From positions 1 through 12,763 of the forward strand of contig CAMBHC010000042.1 of assembly GCA_945866285.1 (NCBI GenBank): a DNA stretch of 12,763 nt. Reading direction: 5' to 3'. The notes beneath the pieces are model-generated. The model had not been told where the DNA came from. It ran no database searches and worked only from the letters and a program-made list of their open reading frames with translations. Position 1 is the first letter of the stretch, and the number at the start of each line of letters is the position of its first letter. Positions 1 to 10,058 of the stretch are shown piece after piece. The stretch comes from Candidatus Sulfopaludibacter sp. SbA3. Its GTDB lineage: Bacteria > Acidobacteriota > Vicinamibacteria > Vicinamibacterales > UBA2999. A program made the translations under genes and the position numbers.

Positions 1-495
1 GACCAGCAGCGGTCCGGCTTGTTCTGGGTCGCCGCCCTTGGCCTTGTGGCCGCTCATTCGGTCATTACCTTCGCTGATGCCCGCGGAGACTTGCGTCCGA
101 GGAATCGCGCAATCCGCTTCGGTTGGGAATACGCGCAGGGTATTGGCGACCTCGAACATAGCGCCAACGGCAGTCCCGGCCGCCGATGGACTGAACGCCG
201 TTCCATCACCCAGATTCCGGCCAAGGGCCGGTCGCTCAAGTTTGTCGGCTGGGTCGATCATCCCGACGCCGACGAGAATCCAGTCCACGTCAAGGTGTGG
301 GCGGACTCACGCCTGGTGTTCGAGGGTGACTTGAAGCGGCCGCCTTCAGCCGTCAATATTGATATCCCCGCGACACCGGGAAAGTCACACCTGTTGTTAG
401 AGACGGAAGTCAGCCGCGTTTGGTGGCCGCGTGCCTACGGCCAACGCGACCCGCGCCAACTGGGGCTGTCGATTCGCGACTGGCTCTGGGAATAG
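1..495 (+). CDS. C-terminal part of a membrane protein (5' end outside window)
   Basis: The reading frame is open from the first base of the window to a TAG at 493-495, so 164 residues of a longer protein are visible. A TTG at 19 could be mistaken for a start, but the frame continues upstream and no ribosome site precedes it. The visible part begins with one hydrophobic segment (LFWVAALGLVAAHSVITF), probably the last transmembrane helix. A soluble tail of about 130 residues follows, rich in beta-prone stretches (KFVGWVDHP, VHVKVWADSRLVFEGDL, SHLLLETEVSRVWWP). This layout fits polytopic envelope proteins with a C-terminal beta-sandwich, such as O-antigen ligase-like or glycosyltransferase-like membrane proteins; I cannot choose between them from this piece. 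The gene converges on the crotonase gene with only 3 nt between stop codons. No intrinsic terminator is visible between them. Confidence 0.7.
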   Translation, partial: DQQRSGLFWVAALGLVAAHSVITFADARGDLRPRNRAIRFGWEYAQGIGDLEHSANGSPGRRWTERRSITQIPAKGRSLKFVGWVDHPDADENPVHVKVWADSRLVFEGDLKRPPSAVNIDIPATPGKSHLLLETEVSRVWWPRAYGQRDPRQLGLSIRDWLWE

Positions 496-498
496 CTG

Positions 499-1251
499 CT
501 ACGACTTGCGAACGGTCTTCTCGAGATATCGGCGAATCGTGTCGTAGGTCTGCGGTTGCATCCACGCATGGAGGACGCGCGCGTTGAGGTCCGAGAGACA
601 CGCGGCGCGGTCGAGGATTAGCGTGGTGAACGCCTCCTTCGTCAGCGCAAAGGCGCCGGCGGGAATGGCTGCGAGCTGATTCGCCGCCGCCACGGCACGA
701 TCGAGCAACTGCTCGGGCAAACACTTTTCATCGATCAGCCCAAGCGCGACCGCCTCGTCCACTTGCACCGTCCGTCCCGTGAGCACGAGGTTGCGGAACG
801 TCGCGTCAGCGAGGCGCGCCGCGACAATCTGCAGCGGCAACGCTGGAAACGGCACGCCCACCACTAACTCCGGCACACCGATACGCCCATTGCCCTCGGC
901 CATGATGCGGCGATCGCAGGCCGCCGTCAGGATGCAGCCGCCGGCAATGGCGTGGCCGTTCACCGCGGCCACGAGCGGCTTGGGGAAAGTCAGTGCATCG
1001 CGCAGCATCGTGTCGAGTACGGGTAGGAATCGTTTGCCGTAGTCAGGCCCGTCCTTGATCAACCGGAACAGGTCAACGCCGGCTGAGAACGACGAACCGG
1101 TCCCGGTGACGACCACGCCGCGGACCGGGTCATCAGCGGCCGCCTTCAGCTCCGCGATGAACGCTTCGCCCAGCTCGATGTCCATGGCGCTGACCTTGCC
1201 GTGCGCCAGCCGCAGCACGCGGATGCCATCGTGATCCTGTCGTTCGATCAT
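499..1251 (-). CDS. Enoyl-CoA hydratase/isomerase (crotonase) family protein
   Basis: A 250-residue protein, the usual length for a single-domain crotonase. The first oxyanion-hole segment is SFSAGVD (residues 54-60). The second is in AVNGHAIAGGC (96-106). The GRIGVPELVVGVPFP segment (122-136) supplies Glu128, aligning with catalytic Glu144 of rat mitochondrial hydratase. The position matching hydratase Glu164, three residues before the LTG motif, is Asn154. A classical two-glutamate hydratase is therefore not supported; an enoyl-CoA isomerase or another crotonase reaction is more likely. Known family members act on acyl-CoA thioesters in the cytoplasm, often in beta-oxidation. The start at 1251 is chosen because the family N-terminus begins close to it and the next gene lies 25 bp away. 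There is no good Shine-Dalgarno; a GATAAT hexamer 9 nt upstream suggests a leaderless or very short-leader mRNA. The substrate cannot be told. Confidence 0.88.
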   Translation of the reverse strand: MIERQDHDGIRVLRLAHGKVSAMDIELGEAFIAELKAAADDPVRGVVVTGTGSSFSAGVDLFRLIKDGPDYGKRFLPVLDTMLRDALTFPKPLVAAVNGHAIAGGCILTAACDRRIMAEGNGRIGVPELVVGVPFPALPLQIVAARLADATFRNLVLTGRTVQVDEAVALGLIDEKCLPEQLLDRAVAAANQLAAIPAGAFALTKEAFTTLILDRAACLSDLNARVLHAWMQPQTYDTIRRYLEKTVRKS

Positions 1252-1276
1252 GCGTGGCAGATTATCCTATTGAGAC
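1252..1276. promoter_or_regulatory. 25-bp divergent spacer with overlapping -10-like hexamers
   Basis: This is the whole gap between the diverging crotonase and Nudix start codons. Read on the minus strand it contains GATAAT (1266-1261), 9 nt before the crotonase ATG. Read on the plus strand it contains TATCCT (1263-1268), 8 nt before the Nudix ATG. Both resemble sigma-70 -10 boxes placed as in leaderless transcripts, and they share bases, so the two directions could exclude each other. No convincing -35 is seen. Alternatively promoters lie inside the opposite genes. Confidence 0.35.
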
Positions 1277-1987
1277 ATGACCCAGATCGTCGACGCCCGG
1301 CCTGCCGCCACGGTCGTCGTGCTGCGCGCCGGCGACCCGTTTGAGTTCCTGCTGCTGCGCCGCAACGACAAGGTGGCGTTCATGGCCGGTGCGTACGTGT
1401 TTCCCGGCGGACGGGTCGATGCCGCCGACCATCCGGCCGAGGGTTCGCTGCTCACGCCGCCGACGTTTGCCGACCTCAGCGCCGCCCAGGAAGCAGCCTA
1501 TCGGCGGGCCGCGGTCCGCGAAGTGCAGGAAGAAGCCAACGTCACCATCGCCGCCGCCGACCTCGCGCCGCTCGCACACTGGGTCACCCCGGAGATCGAA
1601 ATTCGCCGTTACGACACCCGCTTCTTCCTGGCGCGCCTGCCCGACGGCCAGCAGCCTCGTCATGACGATGGGGAGATGACGGCCATGGCGTGGCTGTCGC
1701 CGAAGGCGGCGATCGAAAAATTCGAACGCCGCGAATTGTTGCTGCCGCCGCCGACGTGGACGACGATTCGGCAGTTGGAGAAGCTGGGTTCGGTCGACGA
1801 GGTGTTTGCGTGGGCACGTCACCGAACAGTGGTGCGCGTGATGCCAGGCTTCATCAAGACCGACACGCTGACCATGCTCACGCTTCCGGGAGACCCGTTA
1901 TTTCCAGCCATTCCCGGTTGGGAAGTGCCCGAAGAAACCCGATTCGTGCTCGAAGAGGGCGCCCGATGGCAACCGCTGAAGCCCTGA
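1277..1987 (+). CDS. Nudix hydrolase, NUDT19/RP2-like with split Nudix box
   Basis: A 236-residue cytoplasmic protein with the Nudix fold. The Nudix box begins FPGGRVD (residues 42-48) and ends REVQEEANV (81-89), so Arg81, Glu82, Glu85 and Glu86, the metal-binding core of REUxEE, are present. About 25 extra residues separate the first glycine part from the REVQEE helix. That insertion is typical of the NUDT19/RP2 branch, whose characterised members cleave CoA or acyl-CoA diphosphate bonds. The substrate here is inferred from that resemblance and from the neighbouring acyl-CoA gene; it is not shown. The C-terminal WEVPEETRFVLEEGARW region continues the family pattern. The ATG at 1277 is the only plausible start beside the divergent gene. 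No Shine-Dalgarno is evident. Confidence 0.88.
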   Translation: MTQIVDARPAATVVVLRAGDPFEFLLLRRNDKVAFMAGAYVFPGGRVDAADHPAEGSLLTPPTFADLSAAQEAAYRRAAVREVQEEANVTIAAADLAPLAHWVTPEIEIRRYDTRFFLARLPDGQQPRHDDGEMTAMAWLSPKAAIEKFERRELLLPPPTWTTIRQLEKLGSVDEVFAWARHRTVVRVMPGFIKTDTLTMLTLPGDPLFPAIPGWEVPEETRFVLEEGARWQPLKP

Positions 1988-2103
1988 ACGGCACCATCGA
2001 ACGCGGCGAGCTCGTCAGTGATGGTGACGTGAAGCTGACGACCAAGCGGTGGCTATCGGGAACGCTGCGCGGCACTGGCGAGGCTGTCAACCTCCAGCCG
2101 TAA
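1966..2103 (+). CDS. Possible 45-residue protein overlapping the Nudix 3' end
   Basis: An ATG at 1966, within the last 22 nt of the Nudix gene and in another frame, opens a 45-codon frame ending at TAA 2101-2103. A GAGGG sits about 7 nt before the ATG, and third codon positions are GC-rich (about 70%), as in neighbouring genes. The protein starts MATAEALNGTIERGELVSDG and is hydrophilic, with no membrane segment or cysteine motif. I recognise no family. The layout would suit translational coupling to the Nudix gene. It may equally be a chance frame or a remnant of a longer gene. It fills most of the space before the convergent selenoprotein gene. Confidence 0.35.
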   Translation: MATAEALNGTIERGELVSDGDVKLTTKRWLSGTLRGTGEAVNLQP

Positions 2104-2123
2104 GCCCTTGGCCCGCCGTCGCG

Positions 2124-2777
2124 CTAGGTCGTCTCGGGCAGGTTGAGCGCGGCGCGGACGAAGTCCTGTTCCGGCAATCCGCCCATGATTTCGATCGTCT
2201 CGTTGACGATGGTCTTTGGCACGCCCGTCACGCGGTACTTCCGGCTCAGGTCCATGAACTCCGTCGCTTCAATGGCATCCGCGGTAATCAGCGGATTCGC
2301 AGCTGCCATCTTGTGTGCGAGGACGACCGCCCTCGGACAGTGCGGTCAAGTTGGTGTGGAGAAGACCTGGATGTGGGTGGGCGTCGTGACCGCCTGGATC
2401 CACGCCATCGTCTCGGGCTCGAGGTCGATGTTGCCGGTGCCGGCGACGAGAATGGCCTCGACCAGTCCGACGAACTCGTAGCCGGTCGGCGCGCCATACA
2501 TCCGCATGCGCGTGTCAACATCGTCACTGAGAATGACAATGGCCGGTGCCTTGTCGACCTTGTACTTCGCCTTGTCCTCGAGGTCGAGAACGAAGCTCTT
2601 CTCGACGACCGTGATCTTGTCGTTGAGTCCAGCGATCTCGTCGAGGATCTGCTTGGCGACCTGGCCGCTTTCGGAACCGCCAAAGGCCTGCGTGAACAGG
2701 ACCAGCTGAACCGGTTTCGAGAGGGTAGAAAGATGTTGCTTGAGGACGATTTCGTCCTGTGGCGAGAGAAGGCCCAT
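2124..2777 (-). CDS. Selenocysteine-containing two-domain thioredoxin-fold protein (protein disulfide oxidoreductase-like)
   Basis: Read through one in-frame TGA (2348-2346), this is a 217-residue protein, the usual length for archaeal/bacterial PDO-type proteins made of two thioredoxin folds. The N-terminal fold (about residues 20-115) has lost its redox motif: AFGGSESGQ stands where relatives carry CxxC, while the APAIVIL cis-proline segment remains. The C-terminal fold begins IQVFSTPT, then TGA, then PHCPRAV. The TGA thus occupies the first position of the C-P-H-C motif, giving Sec144 and Cys147. The cis-proline is in GVPKT (Pro187). Sequence on both sides is normal for the family and in one frame, which argues against decay. 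A SECIS-like hairpin follows the TGA. The ATG at 2777 gives the expected N-terminus; GGATAAT upstream of it may be a -10 box. The zinc-ribbon gene ends 14 nt upstream on the same strand. Likely role: cytoplasmic thiol-disulfide or peroxide-linked reduction. It will appear as two ORFs if TGA is read as stop. Confidence 0.85.
2314..2339 (-). promoter_or_regulatory. Bacterial SECIS-like hairpin after the Sec UGA
   Basis: On the mRNA strand, CGAGGGC (2335-2329) pairs with GTCCTCG (2324-2318): seven pairs including one G-U. The loop is GGTC (2328-2325). Below a C-C mismatch, TGT (2339-2337) pairs with ACA (2316-2314). The loop lies 18-21 nt after the UGA, inside the window known for bacterial SECIS elements. 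It shares the GGUC core of the Escherichia coli fdhF loop, where the G and U contact SelB. It is translated as part of the gene, as bacterial SECIS elements are. The structure was found by eye, not by folding software. Confidence 0.8.
2346..2348 (-). other. In-frame UGA proposed as selenocysteine codon 144
   Basis: The codon reads TGA on the minus strand and sits between STPT and PHCP in an otherwise continuous thioredoxin-fold frame. Family relatives place cysteine here. The resolving cysteine codon TGT follows at 2339-2337, giving a U-x-x-C motif. Recoding would need SelA, SelB, SelC and SelD, which are not in this window. Confidence 0.82.
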
Positions 2778-2791
2778 CGGCGGATTATCCC

Positions 2792-3268
2792 TTAGAACTT
2801 GAAGAGGTCGTCGAACGCCTTCTTGGCGCCGGTGGGTTCTTTGGGGTTCTGGCTCACCGCTGCGGTGGTTTCGCGCTCGAATGACGTGCGACCCGAGAAC
2901 AGCGCGCAATCGTTGGCGACGTCTTTGGGCGACACGCGGGCGGGAATCCTCTCTGCGCACTCGAGGCTGGCACTGGGGTCGAAATTCACGCACTGTACAC
3001 ACGACCGCAAGTCGACCTGGCACTTCGGGCACTTGCTGCGAGACATGATCTCGGCATCGACGATGGTGCCGCAGCGGGAGCAGCGGGCCACCTGGCGCGA
3101 CGTCATCATGCGCGGGTTGCGGGCGCCTTCGGATGAGATGCGTCGCGCGCCGGCGGGGGCGCCAGGCTCACGTTCCGGCTTCGGCGCCGACGGCCGATCG
3201 GGTCGCGGTCCCGAGGGACGGTCGCTCTCCTGGTAGCCGCGCTGTTTGTATTTGCGGTCGTCAGACAT
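2792..3268 (-). CDS. Small protein with two cysteine clusters (zinc-ribbon-like)
   Basis: A 158-residue protein. The first 60 residues are charged, proline-rich and probably disordered (RPSGPRPDRPSAPKPERE). They are followed by CxxC at Cys63/66 and CPKC at Cys80/83, a zinc-ribbon pattern. A second cysteine set follows at Cys90, Cys93, Cys104 and Cys121, which could bind a second metal. The C-terminus ends KKAFDDLFKF. I know no function for this protein; similar double-cluster proteins occur in acidobacterial genomes without assigned roles. The ATG at 3268 is preferred over 3280 because GAGG lies 6 nt before it; TATAGT (3284-3279) may be its -10 box. It probably forms a two-gene unit with the selenoprotein gene 14 nt downstream, so a redox or metal-linked partnership is possible but unproven. 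Confidence 0.75.
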   Translation of the reverse strand: MSDDRKYKQRGYQESDRPSGPRPDRPSAPKPEREPGAPAGARRISSEGARNPRMMTSRQVARCSRCGTIVDAEIMSRSKCPKCQVDLRSCVQCVNFDPSASLECAERIPARVSPKDVANDCALFSGRTSFERETTAAVSQNPKEPTGAKKAFDDLFKF

Positions 3269-3447
3269 CGACGGCCTCACTATAGCTGCAACTCTTGCCG
3301 AAACAGCAAATCCTGAAGGGAATTGCCGCGCCGAAGCGTCTCGCGCGGCTATGCAGAAGGGGGAAGCACCGGGTGACCCACCGCCATGCGCTGGCCAGGA
3401 TGCTGGTTATGCGACCTTGGGAAATCTTCGTCAAGGAAGAGGTTTTT

Positions 3448-3563
3448 ACGGCTGCAAAACCCACTAATAGTGGTTGGTCGAAAGACCAACCCCTAGTAAG
3501 AATCCGACTCAAAGAGTCGGCGATCCTGCCGACTCGGCCCCTGTAGAAAAGCCGTTCTTTTTT
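3448..3563 (+). ncRNA. Cluster of hairpins with competing pairings; possible structured RNA or attenuator
   Basis: CCACTA/TAGTGG (3461-3473) is followed by GGTTGGTC-GAAA-GACCAACC (3472-3491), an 8-bp stem with a GNRA tetraloop. These two share bases 3472-3473. GAGTCGG (3514-3520) can pair with CCGACTC before it (3504-3510, 3-nt loop) or with an identical CCGACTC after it (3529-3535, 8-nt loop), giving two exclusive 7-bp stems. ACGGCT (3448-3453) can close the whole set with AGCCGT (3550-3555). A T-rich run follows to 3563, as in an intrinsic terminator. The strand is assumed to be that of act. No known RNA family was recognised. The same inverted repeats could instead be protein-binding sites. 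Confidence 0.4.
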
Positions 3564-3595
3564 CTATACAATACAGCTTGCGAAATTTTTCACAA
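3556..3595 (+). promoter_or_regulatory. AT-rich promoter-like segment for the act operon
   Basis: This is a low-GC island in otherwise GC-rich DNA, about 95-130 bp before actA. It contains TATACA (3565-3570) and TACAAT (3567-3572) as -10-like hexamers. No clear TTGACA-like -35 lies at 16-18 bp, so the assignment rests on base composition and position. TGTAGAAAA (3542-3550) can pair with TTTTCTATACA (3560-3570) with one bulge, so the same bases may also form a hairpin. Confidence 0.35.
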
Positions 3596-3596
3596 G

Positions 3597-3676
3597 AGTC
3601 GCTCCCGGAGGGATTCGGGGTAAAGTGTGCGACTTCGGCACCGCTATTTTGAGCTGGTGCCCTAACACTCCGGGGG
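3597..3676 (+). promoter_or_regulatory. Structured 5' leader just upstream of actA
   Basis: The strongest element is GGCACC-GCT...AGC-(T)-GGTGCC (3637-3661): nine pairs, one bulge, 6-nt loop. CCCGGAG (3604-3610) can pair with CTCCGGG (3668-3674), enclosing it, and so ends a few bases before the actA ribosome site AAGGGA (3681-3686). AGTCGC (3597-3602) can instead pair with GCGACT (3629-3634), crossing or competing with the outer stem. This could be a translational control element. No known riboswitch was recognised. Confidence 0.4.
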
Positions 3677-3689
3677 CTGCAAGGGACGC

Positions 3690-4345
3690 ATGTCGCAGGT
3701 ATTCCCAAAGAGCGCTAACGCTTGGTCCAAGGCCAGCGTGCTCGCCATCGTGTTCGTGCTGCTCGGCCTCGGCTGGGTAGTGCTCACGATTCAACGTTCT
3801 GATTTCGTCACTACGGCTAATCAGTTCGTCGAGCAGCCGGTTCAATTCAGTCACCAACACCACGCGGGTGGTATCGGCATCGATTGCCGGTATTGCCACA
3901 CGGCGGTGGAGGTGTCGCCGTCGGCCGGCATTCCGCCGACCAAGACCTGCATCAATTGCCACTCGCAGATCTGGTCGACGAGCCCGTACCTCGAACCGGT
4001 GCGCGCCAGCTTCCGCGACGACAAGCCCTTGCAGTGGGTGCGCGTGCATGACCTGCCCGACTTCGTCTACTTCAACCACAGCATCCACGTGACCAAGGGC
4101 GTTGGGTGCGAAACGTGCCACGGCCGCGTCGACAAGATGCCGCTGATGATGCAGAAGTCGTCGCTCCAGATGGAGTGGTGCCTCAACTGCCACCGCGACC
4201 CGGCCCAGTTCGTCCGCCCCCTCGACCAGGTGACGGTCATGGGCTATCAGCCCGCGATCGCGCAGGCTGAACTCGGCCCGCGCCTGGTCAAGGAATACAA
4301 GATCGCCGGCCTCGAACACATGACTAGTTGCTCGGTATGCCACCG

Positions 4346-4349
<4 letters not shown>
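3690..4349 (+). CDS. actA: ActA, pentahaem cytochrome c subunit of alternative complex III
   Basis: A 219-residue protein with one N-terminal membrane anchor (about residues 15-34) and five CxxCH haem c sites: CRYCH (66-70), CINCH (87-91), CETCH (140-144), CLNCH (164-168) and CSVCH (214-218). Five haems and this length match ActA of characterised alternative complex III enzymes. There it sits on the periplasmic face and passes electrons from the iron-sulfur subunit towards the final acceptor. Extra histidines (FSHQHH at 53-58, YFNHSIH at 127-133) are available as distal haem ligands. The fifth site is only one residue from the C-terminus. The start at 3690 follows AAGGGA by 3 nt. It heads the operon, and its TGA overlaps the next ATG by 4 nt. 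Confidence 0.95.
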
Positions 4350-8926
<4,577 letters not shown>

Positions 8927-8937
<11 letters not shown>

Positions 8938-9475
8938 CGAGTCCACCACCAGCCTTCACGGCGTGATGGCCGAGTTCGACTCGGCGCAGGAGATCGTCGA
9001 TGCCGCGCGCCAGACCATGGCGCAGGGCTTCACGAAAGTGGAGGCCTATTCGCCGGTGCCAATCGAAGAGCTGAACGACATCATCCACAAGACGCGGACG
9101 ATTCTGCCGAAGCTCGTGCTGACCGGCGGGATCACCGGCATGGCGTCCGGCTTCGCGCTGCAATTCTGGGCCTCGACGATGGCCTACCCGATGAACATCG
9201 GCGGCCGACCGCAGGCGAGCTGGCTGACCTTTATCATCCCGTCGTACGAGCTGACCATTCTGTTCGCGGCGCTGACTGCGGTGGTCGGCATGATCGTCCT
9301 GAGCGGCCTGCCTCAACCGTACCACCCGGTATTCAACGTCGACCGCTTCTCGATGGCCAGCTCCGACAAGTTCTTCCTGGTTGTCGAGTCGGCGGACCCG
9401 AAATTCGACCAGCAGGCGACGACCGAGTTCCTGCGCAGCACGGGCGCGAAGGGAGTCTACGACGTTGACGAATAA
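8927..9475 (+). CDS. actD: ActD, two-helix membrane subunit (DUF3341)
   Basis: A 182-residue protein. The N-terminal domain (1-60) has the DUF3341 pattern, including LHGVMAEFDSAQEIVDAA and YSPVPIEEL. Two transmembrane helices follow (about 62-84 and 105-127) with NIGGRPQASWLTFIIPSYE between them. A short C-terminal domain contains LPQPYHPVFNV and DKFFLVVESADPKFD. This order matches ActD in solved alternative complex III, where it packs against ActC and ActF; no cofactor is expected or seen. The start at 8927 overlaps actC by 11 nt. Confidence 0.93.
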
Positions 9476-10058
9476 GTTCATCTTCGCACTCCTGGCGACC
9501 GCGACGCTGTTGGTCGCCGGCTGCCGCCAGGACATGCACAACGCCCCCAGCTACAAGGCGTTGCGCGGCAGCGACTTCTTTGCCGACGGCCGCTCGGCGC
9601 GCAACCTGGTGCCCGGCACGGTGGCGCGCGGCTGGCTGCGCGACGACGAAGCGCTCTACACCGGCAAGGTGGCGGGCCAGATCGTCGAGCAGTTTCCGTT
9701 CGAGATTGGCCACGCCGAATTGCAGCGCGGCCAGCAGCGCTTCAACATCTACTGCACGCCGTGCCACGGCCAGCTCGGCGACGGCAACGGCATGGTGGTC
9801 CAGCGCGGATTGCGGCAGGCCGCCTCGTATCACCAGGAGCGCCTGCGCGCGGAAAAGGCCGGCTACTTCTTCGATGTGATCACCAACGGTTTTGGCGTCA
9901 TGCAGGGGTACGCGGAGCAAATTCCCGTCCGCGACCGCTGGCTGATTGTCGCCTACGTGCGGGCGCTGCAATTGAGCCAGCACGCAACGGTGGATGACGT
10001 GCCGGCCGACAAGCGCGCCGAGCTCGACGCCGCCCCGGCCTCAACGGAGAGACACTAG
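9465..10058 (+). CDS. actE: ActE, monohaem cytochrome c lipoprotein
   Basis: A 197-residue protein from a TTG start at 9465. This start is chosen because it leads directly into a lipoprotein signal (TNKFIFALLATATLLVAGC, lipid Cys20), and GGGAG lies 9 nt upstream inside actD; no ATG or GTG fits. The haem site is CTPCH (97-101) in RFNIYCTPCHGQLGDGNG. Met146, in GVMQGYAEQIP, is the likely sixth ligand. The mature protein would be anchored outside the cytoplasmic membrane and continue the haem path from ActA. It overlaps actD by 11 nt and actF by 1 nt. The longer open frame before TTG 9465 is a shadow of actD. Confidence 0.92.
   Translation: MTNKFIFALLATATLLVAGCRQDMHNAPSYKALRGSDFFADGRSARNLVPGTVARGWLRDDEALYTGKVAGQIVEQFPFEIGHAELQRGQQRFNIYCTPCHGQLGDGNGMVVQRGLRQAASYHQERLRAEKAGYFFDVITNGFGVMQGYAEQIPVRDRWLIVAYVRALQLSQHATVDDVPADKRAELDAAPASTERH

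Larger units (their letters stand above)
3269..3689. other. 421-bp divergent intergenic region upstream of the act operon
   Basis: No protein gene is supported here; the frames that cross it have no family likeness or ribosome site. It separates the minus-strand zinc-ribbon gene from actA. It contains many inverted repeats on the scale of RNA hairpins. Examples are GCAAATCC/GGAATTGC with one A-A mismatch (3306-3326), GCCGCGC/GCGCGGC (3325-3349), CCAG/CTGG (3395-3406) and CCTTG/CAAGG (3415-3436), followed by the denser clusters listed separately. I looked for the conserved cores of cobalamin and c-di-GMP-I riboswitches, RNase P RNA, tmRNA and SRP RNA and did not find them. Confidence 0.6.

Noticed and set aside
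2124..2777. Reading the thioredoxin-fold region as a pseudogene, a frameshift, or two separate genes
   Set aside because: Both parts are in the same frame, only one codon (TGA) interrupts them, it falls on the active-site cysteine position, and a SECIS-like hairpin follows. Random decay would not be expected to hit that codon and leave everything else intact.
3295..3546. Plus-strand 83-codon frame and minus-strand 83-codon frame in the act upstream region
   Set aside because: One needs a TTG start without a ribosome site, neither resembles a protein family, and both run through perfect hairpins, which fits non-coding sequence better.
3300..3689. Known riboswitch, RNase P RNA, tmRNA, SRP RNA, tRNA or self-cleaving ribozyme
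   Set aside because: I looked for the conserved cores (for example the c-di-GMP-I ACGCAAAGCC segment, cobalamin GCCACTG, T-loop GGTTCGA, hammerhead CTGATGA) and did not find them.
4328..4345. TTG 4328 or ATG 4337 as the start of ActB
   Set aside because: Both are possible, but ATG 4346 forms the usual ATGA overlap with the actA stop; the choice changes only the first few residues.
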